A DNA stretch of 43,775 nt from an uncultured Collinsella sp. (GTDB lineage: Bacteria; Actinomycetota; Coriobacteriia; Coriobacteriales; Coriobacteriaceae), in NCBI GenBank assembly GCA_934650095.1, contig CAKUFT010000012.1:1-43775 (forward strand). The letters run 5' to 3'. Shown piece by piece: positions 7,171 through 15,752 of this stretch (the stretch's first letter is position 1; every line of letters starts with the position of its first letter). The translations under genes and the position numbers were made by a program. The notes under the pieces are model-generated. The model saw nothing but the letters and a program-made list of their open reading frames with translations. It did not search any database and was not told the DNA's origin.

Positions 7171-8367
7171 CTAGGCAACGGGTTTGGCGCGACGGATGGC
7201 TGGGAACATCACCGTGATGGCGAGGATGACGCCCACGACGGCAATCGCCCCGCCCGCAAAGCCGATCCAGGCGATACCGGGGCCCGAAACCACAGCGCCG
7301 CCGATTGCGGTGCCCGTGCCGATACCCAGATTGAACAGGCCCGAAAAGATCGACATGGCGACAGCCGACGAATCCGCCGGCGTGAACTTGATGAGCTCGG
7401 CCTGAAACGCCACGTTAAAGGCCGTGGCGCAGCAACCCCACAGCGCGCAGACGGCAAGCACCGCCGCGAGCGACGATGCGGCCGGACCCATGAGCAGCAG
7501 GGCCACCGGCACGCCGGAGAGCGTGATAGCCAAGAACGGGAACCGGTGCCCGTCGAACAGGCGGCCGAACAGCCAGCTTCCGAGCAGACCAGAGCAGCCG
7601 AACGCCGTCAGCGTCATGGTAATAGCGCTTGCGTCGACGTGCGCGACCTGTGCCAGGAACGGCTCGATATAGCTGTAACCCGCATAATAGCCGGTTGCCA
7701 TGAACACCGTGACCGCATAAAGCGCGATGAGGAACGGGTTCTTGAGCAGCTCGGGCAGTTGCTTAAGCGTAAAGCGCTCGCCCGCCGGCATGGCCGGGAA
7801 CACGGCGGCCTGGTACACCACCGCAGCGGCAGAAAGGGCCCCGACCACGGCAAACGTCATGCGCCAGCCCACGGCCAGGCCAATGGCGCGACCGAAGGGC
7901 AGGCCAAAGATCTGCGCGATGGACGAGCCCGTAGCGATCATGCTGATGGCGAGCGCGCCGTGACGAGTGTCGACCAGGCGCGAGGCCATAATCGAGGCGA
8001 CCGACCAGAACACGGCATGTGCGCAAGCGACCACCAGGCGCGCGCAGACCAGGATGGGATATGTCGGTGCCACAGCGGACAGGAACTGGCCCAGCGAGAA
8101 CACGGCAAGCACGCCCAACAGCATCCGCTTGAACTCAAAGCGCGATGCGAACACCATGAGCGGCAGCGACAGCAGCATGACGCCCCAGGCGTAGACCGAA
8201 ATCATGATGCCTGCCTGGGCCTCGGTGAGCGAGAACGACGCGGCGATGTCGGTCAGCAGGCCGATGGGCATGAACTCCGACGTGTTGAACACGAACGCGC
8301 AGCAGGTGAGCCCGATGAGCGGGAGCCACTGCTTAAGCGTGATGCCGTCTTGCCTTGCCTGACTCAT
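7171..8367 (-). CDS. MFS sugar-efflux-type transporter (DHA1, SotB-like)
   Basis: A 398-residue inner-membrane protein with about 12 hydrophobic segments. The first helix with FVFNTSEFMPIGLLTDIA, then AQAGIMISVYAW and SLPLMVFASRFEFKRML, is very like E. coli SotB/YdeA, an exporter of arabinose and other sugars or drugs. FGLPFGRAIGLAVGWRMTF is the conserved segment of the fourth and fifth helices. I choose the ATG at 8367, with TTGGAGA about 9 bases upstream, over an upstream TTG at 8382 that overlaps that ribosome binding site. It is monocistronic. The substrate is not deducible. Confidence 0.85.
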   Translation of the reverse strand: MSQARQDGITLKQWLPLIGLTCCAFVFNTSEFMPIGLLTDIAASFSLTEAQAGIMISVYAWGVMLLSLPLMVFASRFEFKRMLLGVLAVFSLGQFLSAVAPTYPILVCARLVVACAHAVFWSVASIMASRLVDTRHGALAISMIATGSSIAQIFGLPFGRAIGLAVGWRMTFAVVGALSAAAVVYQAAVFPAMPAGERFTLKQLPELLKNPFLIALYAVTVFMATGYYAGYSYIEPFLAQVAHVDASAITMTLTAFGCSGLLGSWLFGRLFDGHRFPFLAITLSGVPVALLLMGPAASSLAAVLAVCALWGCCATAFNVAFQAELIKFTPADSSAVAMSIFSGLFNLGIGTGTAIGGAVVSGPGIAWIGFAGGAIAVVGVILAITVMFPAIRRAKPVA

Positions 8368-8400
8368 ATATAACGTCTCCAATCATTTTGAGCGGAGGCG

Positions 8401-8430
8401 ATTATATAGCAACGGCCCCGCATCCGTCAG
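8401..8430 (-). promoter_or_regulatory. Probable promoter of the MFS transporter
   Basis: On the minus strand CTGACG, 18 bp, TATAAT. The -35 lies in the loop of the feoB terminator hairpin, so terminator and promoter overlap. Confidence 0.45.
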
Positions 8431-8449
8431 TAACAGATGCGGGGCCGCA
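8411..8449 (-). terminator. Probable feoB terminator
   Basis: GGCCCCGCATC pairs with GATGCGGGGCC (8414-8424 with 8436-8446), about 40 bases after the feoB stop. The downstream T-run is weak (TTGCTATATAAT), so efficiency is uncertain. Confidence 0.55.
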
Positions 8450-8488
8450 ATCAACTTGATATACAGAGGTTACGCCATCAATAAATAG

Positions 8489-10849
8489 CTAAGCCAACCC
8501 CAGCAATATACCCGCCGAATGCACGACAAACGCCACGATCCAGGCGACCGTCACCTGAAACGCGAACACGGCAACGGCATAGCGCGCACCCAGCTCGCTC
8601 TTGACGGCGCCGATGGCAGCCACGCAGGGCGGGTACAGCAACGTAAAGACCAGGAACACGTAGGCGGTAAACGGCGAAAACATGGTCGACAGCGCCGCGG
8701 GTGACGTTGCACCCAAAAGCACCGTGAGGGTCGAGATGACGCTCTCCTTGGCAATAAGACCGGTGACGAGCGCCGTGGATGCACGCCAGTCGCCAAAGCC
8801 GAGCGGCGCTAGCAGCGGGGCGATAATGCTACCCAAACCGGCAAGTAGACTCTGCGACTGATCGGCGACCACATTAAAGCGGATATCGAACGTCTGGAGA
8901 AACCAAATGACCACCGTAGCGGCAAAGATAATGGTGAAGGCCTTGGTGATGAAGTCCTTGGCCTTATCCCATGCCAGCATCACCGTCGTCTTGACGCTCG
9001 GCAGGCGGTAATTGGGAAGCTCCATGATAAACGGCACCGGGTCACCCTTAAATGCCGTGCGATTGAGCACCAAAGCCGCGATGCAACCGACCGCAATGCC
9101 AATCAGATAGAGCGAGACCATGGCGGGAACCGTCGCCTGCGGGAAAAACGCCCCGCACAGCAGACCGTAGACCGGCAACTTGGCCGAACAGCTCATGAAC
9201 GGCGTGAGCATGACCGTCATCTTGCGGTCGTGCTCGGATGGGAGCGTACGGGTCGACATGATAGCCGGCACGGTGCAGCCAAAACCGACGAGCATAGGCA
9301 CGAAGCTGCGGCCCGACAGGCCAAAGCGACGCAGCACTTTATCCATGACAAAGGCCACGCGCGCCATGTAGCCGGAGTCTTCCAGAATGGAGAGGAACAA
9401 AAAGAGCACGACGATAATCGGCAGGAAGGTCAGCACGCTGCCCACGCCCGTAAGCACACCGTCGACAGCCAGCGAGCGCACCACGTCGTTGGTGCCGAAC
9501 GCCTTGAGGCCCGCATCGGCCGAGGCGATGATGGCAGCGATGCCGTCCTCCATAAGTCCCTGCAACGCCGCGCCGATCACGCCAAACGTCAGCCAAAAGA
9601 CGAGACCCATGATCACCAGGAACGCCGGAATGGCCGTGTAGCGACCCGTCAGGATGCGGTCGATCTTGACGGAACGCACGTGCTCGCGGCTCTCGTGCGG
9701 CTTGACGACGCAGCGCCCACACACGTCGCCGATAAAGCCGAAGCGCATGTCAGCCAGTGCAGACAGACGGTCGGTACCGGCCTCACCCTCCATCTGGGTA
9801 ATGATGTGCTCGATGGCGTCAAGTTCGTTACGGTCCAGATGAAGCGCCTCGGTCACCAGCTCGTCGCCCTCAACCAGCTTGGTCGCCGCAAAACGCACCG
9901 GGATATGCGCCGTCGCGGCATGGTCCTCGATAAGGTTGGCGATGCCGTGAATGCAGCGATGCAGCGCGCCGCCGTCTGGACCATCGGGCGCGCAGAAGTC
10001 CAGGCGACCGGGGCGCTCGCGGAACCGCGCCACGTGCAAGGCATGATCCACCAACTCGCCAATACCCTCGTTGCGGGCAGCGCTAATGGGAACAACAGGC
10101 ACGCCCAGCAGGCTCTCGAGCAGGTTGACGTCTACGGCGCCGCCATTGGCGGTCACCTCGTCCATCATGTTGAGCGCGATGACCATAGGACGGTCGAGCT
10201 CCATGAGCTGCAGTGTCAGGTACAGGTTACGCTCGATGTTGGTGGCGTCAATGATGTCGATGATGGCGTCGGGATCTTCGTCCAAGATGAATTGGCGGCT
10301 GACGATTTCTTCGCCCGTGTACGGCGACAGGGAGTAAATGCCAGGCAGGTCGGTAACGCTCGCCTCGGGATGGTTACGGATGGTGCCATCTTTGCGGTCG
10401 ACCGTCACGCCGGGAAAGTTACCGACGTGCTGGTTGGAGCCCGTCAGCTGGTTGAATAACGTGGTCTTGCCGCAGTTTTGGTTGCCGGCGAGGGCAAAGT
10501 GCAGCGGCGCGCCCTCGGGCACGGCCGTCTTTGCCGCACGGGGCGAATACGTCCCCTCGCCCAGGGCCGGATGCTCCGTCGTGCCGATTGCGGCGTTAGC
10601 GCGCGGACCCGTATCGGTGTCGTGAATACCCACGAGCTCGATGCGAGCGGCATCGTCCTTGCGCAGTGTCAACTCGTAGCCACGCAGGCGGATCTCGAGC
10701 GGGTCGCCCATGGGGGCGTACTTCATCATGGTGACTTCGGTGCCCGGCGTTAGACCCATGTCCAAAATATGCTGTCGGAGTGCCTGATCGTCCGATGTCA
10801 CCGATGCGACAACGGCGTCCTTTCCGATCTCGAGTGTATCGAGCTTCAC
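8489..10849 (-). CDS. feoB: FeoA-FeoB fusion ferrous iron transporter
   Basis: A 786-residue membrane GTPase that imports Fe(II). Residues 1-75 form an FeoA-like SH3 domain (LRQHILDMGLTPGTEV, GDPLEIRLRGYELTLR), normally a separate small protein. From about 115 comes the G domain with GNQNCGKTTLFN (G1), GVTVD (G2), DLPGIYSL (G3) and NMMD (G4), then two gate regions and about 10 membrane helices (FGCTVPAIMSTR, MSCSAKLPVYGLL). I use the GTG at 10849, preceded by GGGGGAGGAAC; the ATG at 10969 would add 40 residues across the promoter region. A conserved repeat upstream suggests repression by an iron regulator. Monocistronic. Confidence 0.92.
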   Translation of the reverse strand: MKLDTLEIGKDAVVASVTSDDQALRQHILDMGLTPGTEVTMMKYAPMGDPLEIRLRGYELTLRKDDAARIELVGIHDTDTGPRANAAIGTTEHPALGEGTYSPRAAKTAVPEGAPLHFALAGNQNCGKTTLFNQLTGSNQHVGNFPGVTVDRKDGTIRNHPEASVTDLPGIYSLSPYTGEEIVSRQFILDEDPDAIIDIIDATNIERNLYLTLQLMELDRPMVIALNMMDEVTANGGAVDVNLLESLLGVPVVPISAARNEGIGELVDHALHVARFRERPGRLDFCAPDGPDGGALHRCIHGIANLIEDHAATAHIPVRFAATKLVEGDELVTEALHLDRNELDAIEHIITQMEGEAGTDRLSALADMRFGFIGDVCGRCVVKPHESREHVRSVKIDRILTGRYTAIPAFLVIMGLVFWLTFGVIGAALQGLMEDGIAAIIASADAGLKAFGTNDVVRSLAVDGVLTGVGSVLTFLPIIVVLFLFLSILEDSGYMARVAFVMDKVLRRFGLSGRSFVPMLVGFGCTVPAIMSTRTLPSEHDRKMTVMLTPFMSCSAKLPVYGLLCGAFFPQATVPAMVSLYLIGIAVGCIAALVLNRTAFKGDPVPFIMELPNYRLPSVKTTVMLAWDKAKDFITKAFTIIFAATVVIWFLQTFDIRFNVVADQSQSLLAGLGSIIAPLLAPLGFGDWRASTALVTGLIAKESVISTLTVLLGATSPAALSTMFSPFTAYVFLVFTLLYPPCVAAIGAVKSELGARYAVAVFAFQVTVAWIVAFVVHSAGILLGLA

Positions 10850-10896
10850 GTCCGTGTTCCTCCCCCGGCGCCCACAGGGCGTTGTATTTATGTTCA

Positions 10897-10925
10897 CCAT
10901 GGCTAACCGTTTGCCATGGCTAACC
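10897..10925. promoter_or_regulatory. Operator-like repeat upstream of feoB
   Basis: CCATGGCTAACC occurs twice (10897-10908, 10914-10925), 17 bp apart, and the second is part of the imperfect palindrome GTTTGCCATGGCTAAC (10909-10924). A third related TAACCATG is at 10931. The site lies 50-75 bp before the feoB start, where an iron-responsive repressor would bind. The GGTTAGCC half-site resembles DtxR/IdeR-family boxes, but the match is not exact. Confidence 0.5.
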
Positions 10926-11064
10926 AATTTTAACCATGCATGATAGCGCGAACACACAGCGACGTTCAATCAACAGATTGGTGCAAGGGCCGTCCCCAAG
11001 TACCGGCACAAAAGGAACGTCCCCGAGTGCCGCATCTGGGCCATGGCAACGCCGATGTTTTGGC

Positions 11065-11211
11065 GCGGACAGCGAAAGCCCGCCAGAGCGAGCAAGGTGA
11101 CGCGAAGCGAGGCGGCATTGACCTTCTGGTCATGCCGCCGAAGCTGAACGTCAGATTGCCGCTCTGGCGGGCTTGCAGCGTCGACCGGTCCGCCGTTCGT
11201 TAGAACGGCGG
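11065..11211. repeat. Structured intergenic palindrome cluster
   Basis: A perfect 14-bp stem (11077-11090 with 11160-11173) encloses an inner hairpin GGCGGCATTGACC/GGTCATGCCGCC (11111-11123 with 11128-11139). A separate hairpin CCGCCGTTC/GAACGGCGG follows (11190-11198 with 11203-11211). Outer GCGGAC/GTCCGC (11065-11070, 11188-11193) may close the first structure. No T-run follows on either strand. Confidence 0.7.
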
Positions 11212-11261
11212 AACCAAAGGCGCAGCGTCAAGTGGTTACGGCGTTTGGTAAAGCCGCGTAA

Positions 11262-12164
11262 CTAGAAGCCGTGGCGCTCCAGGAAGCGGAAAGCCAGGCG
11301 AATCCAGGGGCGGACCGCCACCTGCTTGTCCTCGTTGTCGACCGCGGTGTTGGCGTTGCCGAGCGAAAGGCCGTGGCCGCCCTGATCAAAGACGTGCATC
11401 TCGCATGCGACGCCTTCCTCGGCCATGCGCTGCGCAAACGGGTAGACCTGCGCGATCGGTGCCGTCTTGTCGTCGGACACGCCCCACACAAAGGTCGGCG
11501 GCATCTGACGCGAAACATGCGTGGTGGGGCAGATATCGGCCAAATGCTCGTCAGTTGCCTCGCCACCCGTCACCATCGACAGGTAGTCGTTGAGCAGATC
11601 GCGCCCCGTCTTGCCGCCCGTCTTGGGCACACGCAAGTCAATGCGCGGATCGCGCGTCTGCATGTCACGCACATAGGCAAAGTCGAGCAATGGATAGCCC
11701 AGCACCACGGCATCGGGACGAATGTCGTCCGGACGCGCCCCGGCAAGTGCCGCGAAGGGGCCGGTCTTCCACTGTGTTGCCAGCGAGGCGCAAATCATGC
11801 CGCCAGCAGAAAAGCCCACGACGCACACGCGCTTGGGGTCGACATGCCACTCGTCGGCATTCGCGCGCACCGTGGCGACCATCTTGGCAAGATCTGCCTG
11901 GGGGTGCGGAAAGCTCACGTCACCCGTAGAACTCGTGACATAGTTGAGCACAAAGGCCTGGTAACCGTGATCCAAAAACGCAAACGCCACGGGATCCTGC
12001 TCATGCGGAGCGATATGCGTAAACGCACCTCCGCCGCAGATAATTACGGCAGGGCGGCGGCCATTCGGTTTATCGGGCAGCGGCTCAGCACCCAAATACG
12101 TAAACGTCGCCGGATATTCCTCGGTCGGCTCCTCGCCCCACAGCGCACGGTTCTCGACAATCAT
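11262..12164 (-). CDS. Alpha/beta-hydrolase fold esterase (acetyl-esterase type)
   Basis: A 300-residue soluble hydrolase without a signal peptide. GFSAGG is the nucleophile elbow with the catalytic Ser, CGGGAF upstream is the oxyanion-hole segment, DDKTAP carries the likely acid and GGHGL the His. The pattern matches the dienelactone hydrolase/BD-FAE group that deacetylates xylan or short esters. I start at the ATG at 12164, with GAAGGGAGC upstream; the frame stays open to 12503 but that part overlaps the divergent PTS gene and has no family similarity. True substrate unknown. Confidence 0.85.
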   Translation of the reverse strand: MIVENRALWGEEPTEEYPATFTYLGAEPLPDKPNGRRPAVIICGGGAFTHIAPHEQDPVAFAFLDHGYQAFVLNYVTSSTGDVSFPHPQADLAKMVATVRANADEWHVDPKRVCVVGFSAGGMICASLATQWKTGPFAALAGARPDDIRPDAVVLGYPLLDFAYVRDMQTRDPRIDLRVPKTGGKTGRDLLNDYLSMVTGGEATDEHLADICPTTHVSRQMPPTFVWGVSDDKTAPIAQVYPFAQRMAEEGVACEMHVFDQGGHGLSLGNANTAVDNEDKQVAVRPWIRLAFRFLERHGF

Positions 12165-12408
12165 ATGTGCTCCCTTCGCGCAAATTAAGCGCCCTTGTTT
12201 TTTGCCTTCAAGCGTACCCCACTTGAACCCGTGGCGCAGAAACACGCCAGCAATAAGTTTCCCTTCAACTGATATATCACATAATCCCAGCTCAGAGGTA
12301 TCGCTGAGCAGCGTAGAATAGGGGGTGCTGACCAAGCCGCGAAACAGATATGAAACGTTTCCGGCAAACCAAACGCGCGATATGCGCCTATTTAAGTTGG
12401 AGGCAACT
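12165..12408. promoter_or_regulatory. Divergent control region, esterase and PTS EIIA
   Basis: It holds a possible -10 TAGAAT near 12314 for the plus strand without a convincing -35, a GCTCAG/CTGAGC hairpin just before it, and TGAAACGTTTCC (12351-12362), whose GAAACGTTTC core is a palindrome of the LacI/CcpA-operator kind. The link of these to regulation is inference. Confidence 0.35.
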
Positions 12409-12972
12409 ATGGGTCTGCTCGATTCGCTTAAGTCCACCTTCACCTCGACCGGCGAGGCGTCCGTTCCGCCCGCAGCAAGCTTCGCCACCCGCGAAGGCGT
12501 CATCTATGCCCCCGTCAACGGCGTGCTCGTCAACCTGGACGAGGTTCCCGACGAGACGATCGCCTCGGGCATGCTTGGCCAGGGCTATGGCATCGAGCCC
12601 ATTACCGGCACCATCTATGCGCCCGCCAACGGCCGCATCGGTGCCACCACCGTCACCAACCACTCCATCGGCATGATTACCGAGGACGGTCTTCGCGTGT
12701 TCATCCATGTCGGCCTGGGCACCGTGGAAATGAACGGCAAGGGTTTTGCCCGCTTTGTCGAGATGGGCGATGTGGTCAAGGCAGGCCAGCCGCTCATCAG
12801 CTTCGATCGCGAGGCCATCAAGGCCGCCGGCCACGAGGACATCGTGACCGTCATCGTCTCCGAGCTCGATCGTCTTAAGAGCATCGACCATGTCGGCGAG
12901 TCCGGAACGCTTATCGGCGGCAACCCGCTCGTCAAGCTGGGCGACCCGCTGCTGGTAGCCAAGACCAAGTAG
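12409..12972 (+). CDS. PTS glucose-type EIIA component
   Basis: A 187-residue single-domain EIIA of the glucose family, the cytoplasmic phosphocarrier that passes phosphate from HPr to an EIIB. Typical motifs are [23 protein letters not shown] and [17 protein letters not shown]; His85 and His100 correspond to the paired active-site histidines, the second being the phosphorylated one. The start at 12409 has TTGGAGG upstream. No EIIB or EIIC gene is nearby, so it must serve a permease encoded elsewhere or act as a regulator like Crr. Divergent from the esterase; followed by its own terminator. Confidence 0.9.
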   Translation: MGLLDSLKSTFTSTGEASVPPAASFATREGVIYAPVNGVLVNLDEVPDETIASGMLGQGYGIEPITGTIYAPANGRIGATTVTNHSIGMITEDGLRVFIHVGLGTVEMNGKGFARFVEMGDVVKAGQPLISFDREAIKAAGHEDIVTVIVSELDRLKSIDHVGESGTLIGGNPLVKLGDPLLVAKTK

Positions 12973-13009
12973 CCAGGCCCCGCGCCACACAGCCAAAAGG
13001 CACCTCGTC

Positions 13010-13048
13010 AAGCGCCCGCGACCATTTGGCCGCGGGCGCTTTTCGTTT
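13010..13048 (+). terminator. Terminator after PTS EIIA
   Basis: AGCGCCCGCG pairs with CGCGGGCGCT around a 10-base loop and runs into TTTCGTTT, about 40 bases after the EIIA stop. Confidence 0.8.
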
Positions 13049-13153
13049 GAAAAACCATCCCGCCAATGCCTTATCTGTATAGCCCAAATGAGCCGAGCTG
13101 CTAGAATATCGAACTGTATGGATAACTATCATTCAACCGTTATGGGAGGATAC

Positions 13154-14557
13154 GTGAACCGCACCAAAATCGCGCAGCTTTACGCCGATGCCGAGTCGCT
13201 TGGCGGCCAGACCGTCACCGTCGCCGGCTGGGTCAAGTCCATCCGCGACATGAAGAACTTTGGCTTTGTTACGCTCAACGACGGCAGCTGCTTCCGCGAC
13301 CTGCAGGTCGTCATGAACCGCGAGGCGCTCGACAACTACGACGAGATCGCCCATCAAAACGTCTCGGCCGCACTCATTTGCACCGGCACCGTCAAGCTGA
13401 CCCCCGATGCGCCCCAGCCTTTCGAGCTTTCTGCCACCTCCATTGAGGTCGAGGGCGTCAGCGCCCCGGATTACCCGCTGCAGAAGAAGCGCGCAACCGT
13501 CGAGTTCCTGCGCACCCAACAGCACCTGCGCCCGCGCACCAACCTGTTCCGCGCCGTGTTCCGCATCCGTTCTGTCGCGGCTGCCGCCATCCACCGCTTC
13601 TTCCAGGAGCAGGGCTTTGTCTACGTCAACACCCCCATCATCACCACGAGTGATTGCGAGGGCGCCGGCGAGATGTTCCGCGTGACCACGCTCGACCCCA
13701 AAAATCCGCCCCTCACCGAATCCGGCGAGGTTGACTGGAGCCAGGACTTCTTTGGCAAGCACGCGAGCCTTACCGTGTCCGGCCAGCTCAATGCCGAGAA
13801 CTTTGCCATGGCCTTTGGCGACGTGTACACCTTTGGCCCCACCTTCCGCGCCGAAAACTCCAACACCACGCGCCACGCCGCCGAGTTTTGGATGATCGAG
13901 CCCGAGATGGCCTTTGCCGACCTTAACGACTACATGGATAACGCCGAGGCCATGCTCAAGTACGTCCTTAAGGACGTTATGGCCACCTGCCCCGACGAGC
14001 TCAACATGCTCAACAAGTTTGTGGACAAGGGCCTGATCGAGCGCCTGGACCACGTGGCAAACTCCGACTTTGCCCGCGTCACCTATACCGAGGCCGTCGA
14101 AATCCTGGAGCAGGCCGTCGCCGCCGGTCACAAGTTTGACTACCCCGTCAGCTGGGGCATCGACCTGCAGACCGAGCACGAGCGCTTCCTGACCGAGGAG
14201 CACTTTAAGCGCCCGACCTTCGTAACCGACTATCCGGCCGAGATCAAGGCCTTCTACATGCGCATGAACGAGGACGGCAAGACCGTCGCCGCCGCCGACT
14301 GCCTGGTGCCGGGCATCGGCGAGATTATCGGCGGCTCCCAGCGCGAGGAGCGCCTGGATCTGCTCGAAGCCCGCATCAAGGACCTGGGCATGAATCCCGA
14401 GCAGTACAAGTACTACCTTGACCTTCGCCGCTACGGTTCCTGCAAGCACGCCGGCTACGGTCTGGGCTTCGAGCGCTTGGTCATGTATCTGACCGGTGTG
14501 GGCAACATCCGCGACGTCCTGCCGCACCCGCGCACCGTGGGCAACGCCGACTTCTAA
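13154..14557 (+). CDS. asnS: Asparaginyl-tRNA synthetase
   Basis: A 467-residue class IIb synthetase charging tRNA-Asn. The N-terminal OB-fold anticodon domain has [20 protein letters not shown]. The catalytic core shows [19 protein letters not shown] (motif 2) and [15 protein letters not shown] (motif 3), and [11 protein letters not shown] is characteristic of AsnRS. I choose the GTG at 13154 because GGGAGG lies five bases before it; the frame is open upstream to 13088 and includes other ATGs that lack spacing. Length fits the bacterial enzyme. Monocistronic with a strong terminator. Confidence 0.95.
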   Translation: MNRTKIAQLYADAESLGGQTVTVAGWVKSIRDMKNFGFVTLNDGSCFRDLQVVMNREALDNYDEIAHQNVSAALICTGTVKLTPDAPQPFELSATSIEVEGVSAPDYPLQKKRATVEFLRTQQHLRPRTNLFRAVFRIRSVAAAAIHRFFQEQGFVYVNTPIITTSDCEGAGEMFRVTTLDPKNPPLTESGEVDWSQDFFGKHASLTVSGQLNAENFAMAFGDVYTFGPTFRAENSNTTRHAAEFWMIEPEMAFADLNDYMDNAEAMLKYVLKDVMATCPDELNMLNKFVDKGLIERLDHVANSDFARVTYTEAVEILEQAVAAGHKFDYPVSWGIDLQTEHERFLTEEHFKRPTFVTDYPAEIKAFYMRMNEDGKTVAAADCLVPGIGEIIGGSQREERLDLLEARIKDLGMNPEQYKYYLDLRRYGSCKHAGYGLGFERLVMYLTGVGNIRDVLPHPRTVGNADF

Positions 14558-14597
14558 TCGCCACAGCGCCACCAAACGCGTTCCAGCGCATCACGCC

Positions 14598-14630
14598 AGC
14601 GCCTCTCGGCAAGCCGAGGGGCGCTTTTTT
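14598..14630 (+). terminator. asnS terminator
   Basis: AGCGCCTCTCGGC pairs with CCGAGGGGCGCT and is followed by TTTTTT. Confidence 0.9.
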
Positions 14631-14806
14631 CAACAGCATCCGTCAAGCTTTTGGCAAGTTTTTGGTCAGTTGGGCAGGGCTGTTGAAAACTCGACCCGCC
14701 GCTTGCCGACGGCTACCGACCGCCCAGGGCGTCCTGCATCCCTGGGAAAGCCCCGCGTCCTAGGCTCCATACCGTCGCCACCCAAAACGGAAAGGACGTG
14801 GGCGCC

Positions 14807-15592
14807 ATGACCGAAACCGCTGTTGAAACCTACGACACCACGACGAGAGGCGCCGCCTCGATGGCAGCCTATCGCGCCGTTCGCATCTTGCAACTATTAA
14901 GCGAGAACACCGGCGAGGACAAGGCCATGCTTTCCGATGAGTTGATCCGGCGCCTCGCCCATCCCGACGACCCCGCCCGCATGCCCATCTCGGCGGCGCG
15001 GCGCAGCATCTACACCGCCATCTCCGCACTTCGCCATGCCGGATACGAAATTGAGTACAAACGCGGCGTGGGGTATCGGCTCTTGACCCGTCCGCTCACC
15101 GACGAAGAGATCATCCGGCTCCACGGCATGGTCATGCGCAACCGCTCCACGCCCATCGCCATTCGAAAGAGCATGGCGCAGCACTTGGTCGCCATGGCGA
15201 GCGCCGACGTTCGCGGCTACCTCGATGCACCCGAGCCCGCTCCAAGCGTGGGCGGCAAATCCACCAAGACCACGCACACGCCTGTCAAGCGCATCGATGC
15301 CTGCGAGCTCATCGAGCAGGCCATCGACCACGGAACCACGGTGAGTTTTGATATTTCGAGTGTCACGGCACGCGGAGAGGTCGAAGTGGCACGGATGACA
15401 CTCCGGCCCTTTGCCATCAAGCAACGAGACGGCATCTCGTATTTGCTGGGAACGGTCTATGACGCCCGAGGCGCCGACGACACGTTGCGCACCGTTGAGA
15501 TCGGCCGCATGAGAAACGTCACCACACGTCTCCTCGATGGCAAGAAGCTCTTCGCCGCCTTGGCCGAGGACGACGCCGCCTCCGCCGCATAA
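14807..15592 (+). CDS. WYL-type helix-turn-helix transcriptional regulator
   Basis: A 261-residue predicted DNA-binding protein. The N-terminal 90 residues (YRAVRILQLLSE, SAARRSIYTAISALRHAGYEIEYKRGVGYRLL) form a winged helix-turn-helix. The remainder, with FAIKQRDGISYLLGTVYD and TVEIGRMRNV, resembles the ligand-binding WYL/PafC-type domain, although the WYL triplet itself is not seen. I start at the ATG at 14807; a GTG at 14798 is too close to the GAAAGGA ribosome binding site. It sits directly before a TrpXYZ-like importer in the same direction, so control of that operon is a reasonable guess. Confidence 0.72.
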   Translation: MTETAVETYDTTTRGAASMAAYRAVRILQLLSENTGEDKAMLSDELIRRLAHPDDPARMPISAARRSIYTAISALRHAGYEIEYKRGVGYRLLTRPLTDEEIIRLHGMVMRNRSTPIAIRKSMAQHLVAMASADVRGYLDAPEPAPSVGGKSTKTTHTPVKRIDACELIEQAIDHGTTVSFDISSVTARGEVEVARMTLRPFAIKQRDGISYLLGTVYDARGADDTLRTVEIGRMRNVTTRLLDGKKLFAALAEDDAASAA

Positions 15593-15661
15593 GACCCTCC
15601 GCCGTCCATTCGACTACCCGTACCGCCCATCCGATTCTGTATTAAAAAACCCGCCAGGCTG

Positions 15662-15689
15662 TTGTAAAAATGGACATCAGCGCTACTAT
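15662..15689 (+). promoter_or_regulatory. Possible promoter of the ABC importer operon
   Basis: TTGTAA, 16 bp, TACTAT, then about 60 bases of leader with a TGCACT/AGTGCA hairpin. No T-box or tryptophan leader peptide is visible. Confidence 0.35.
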
Positions 15690-15752
15690 AGTCCCACTTG
15701 CACTTTGTCCCAGTGCAGCGTTTCCAGCCATTTTTATACTGGGGGTAATGAT

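Larger units (their letters stand above)
10850..11261. other. Gene-free region between feoB and the esterase
   Basis: Coding is not visible in this 412-base gap. From the feoB side it holds the operator-like repeat (10897-10925), two related GTCCCC sequences (near 10990 and 11020), and a highly structured part at 11065-11211. The esterase gene ends at 11262 without a clear T-tailed terminator. Confidence 0.6.

Noticed and set aside
7096..8373. 425-codon plus-strand frame opposite the MFS gene
   Set aside because: Arg/His/Gly/Gln-rich with no domain; the opposite strand encodes a clear 12-helix transporter.
12165..12503. N-terminal extension of the esterase
   Set aside because: It overlaps the start of the divergent EIIA gene, has no family similarity, and a good ribosome binding site precedes the ATG at 12164.
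13133..14575. 480-codon open frame on the minus strand opposite asnS
   Set aside because: It is a GC-driven antisense shadow; asnS on the plus strand has all catalytic motifs.
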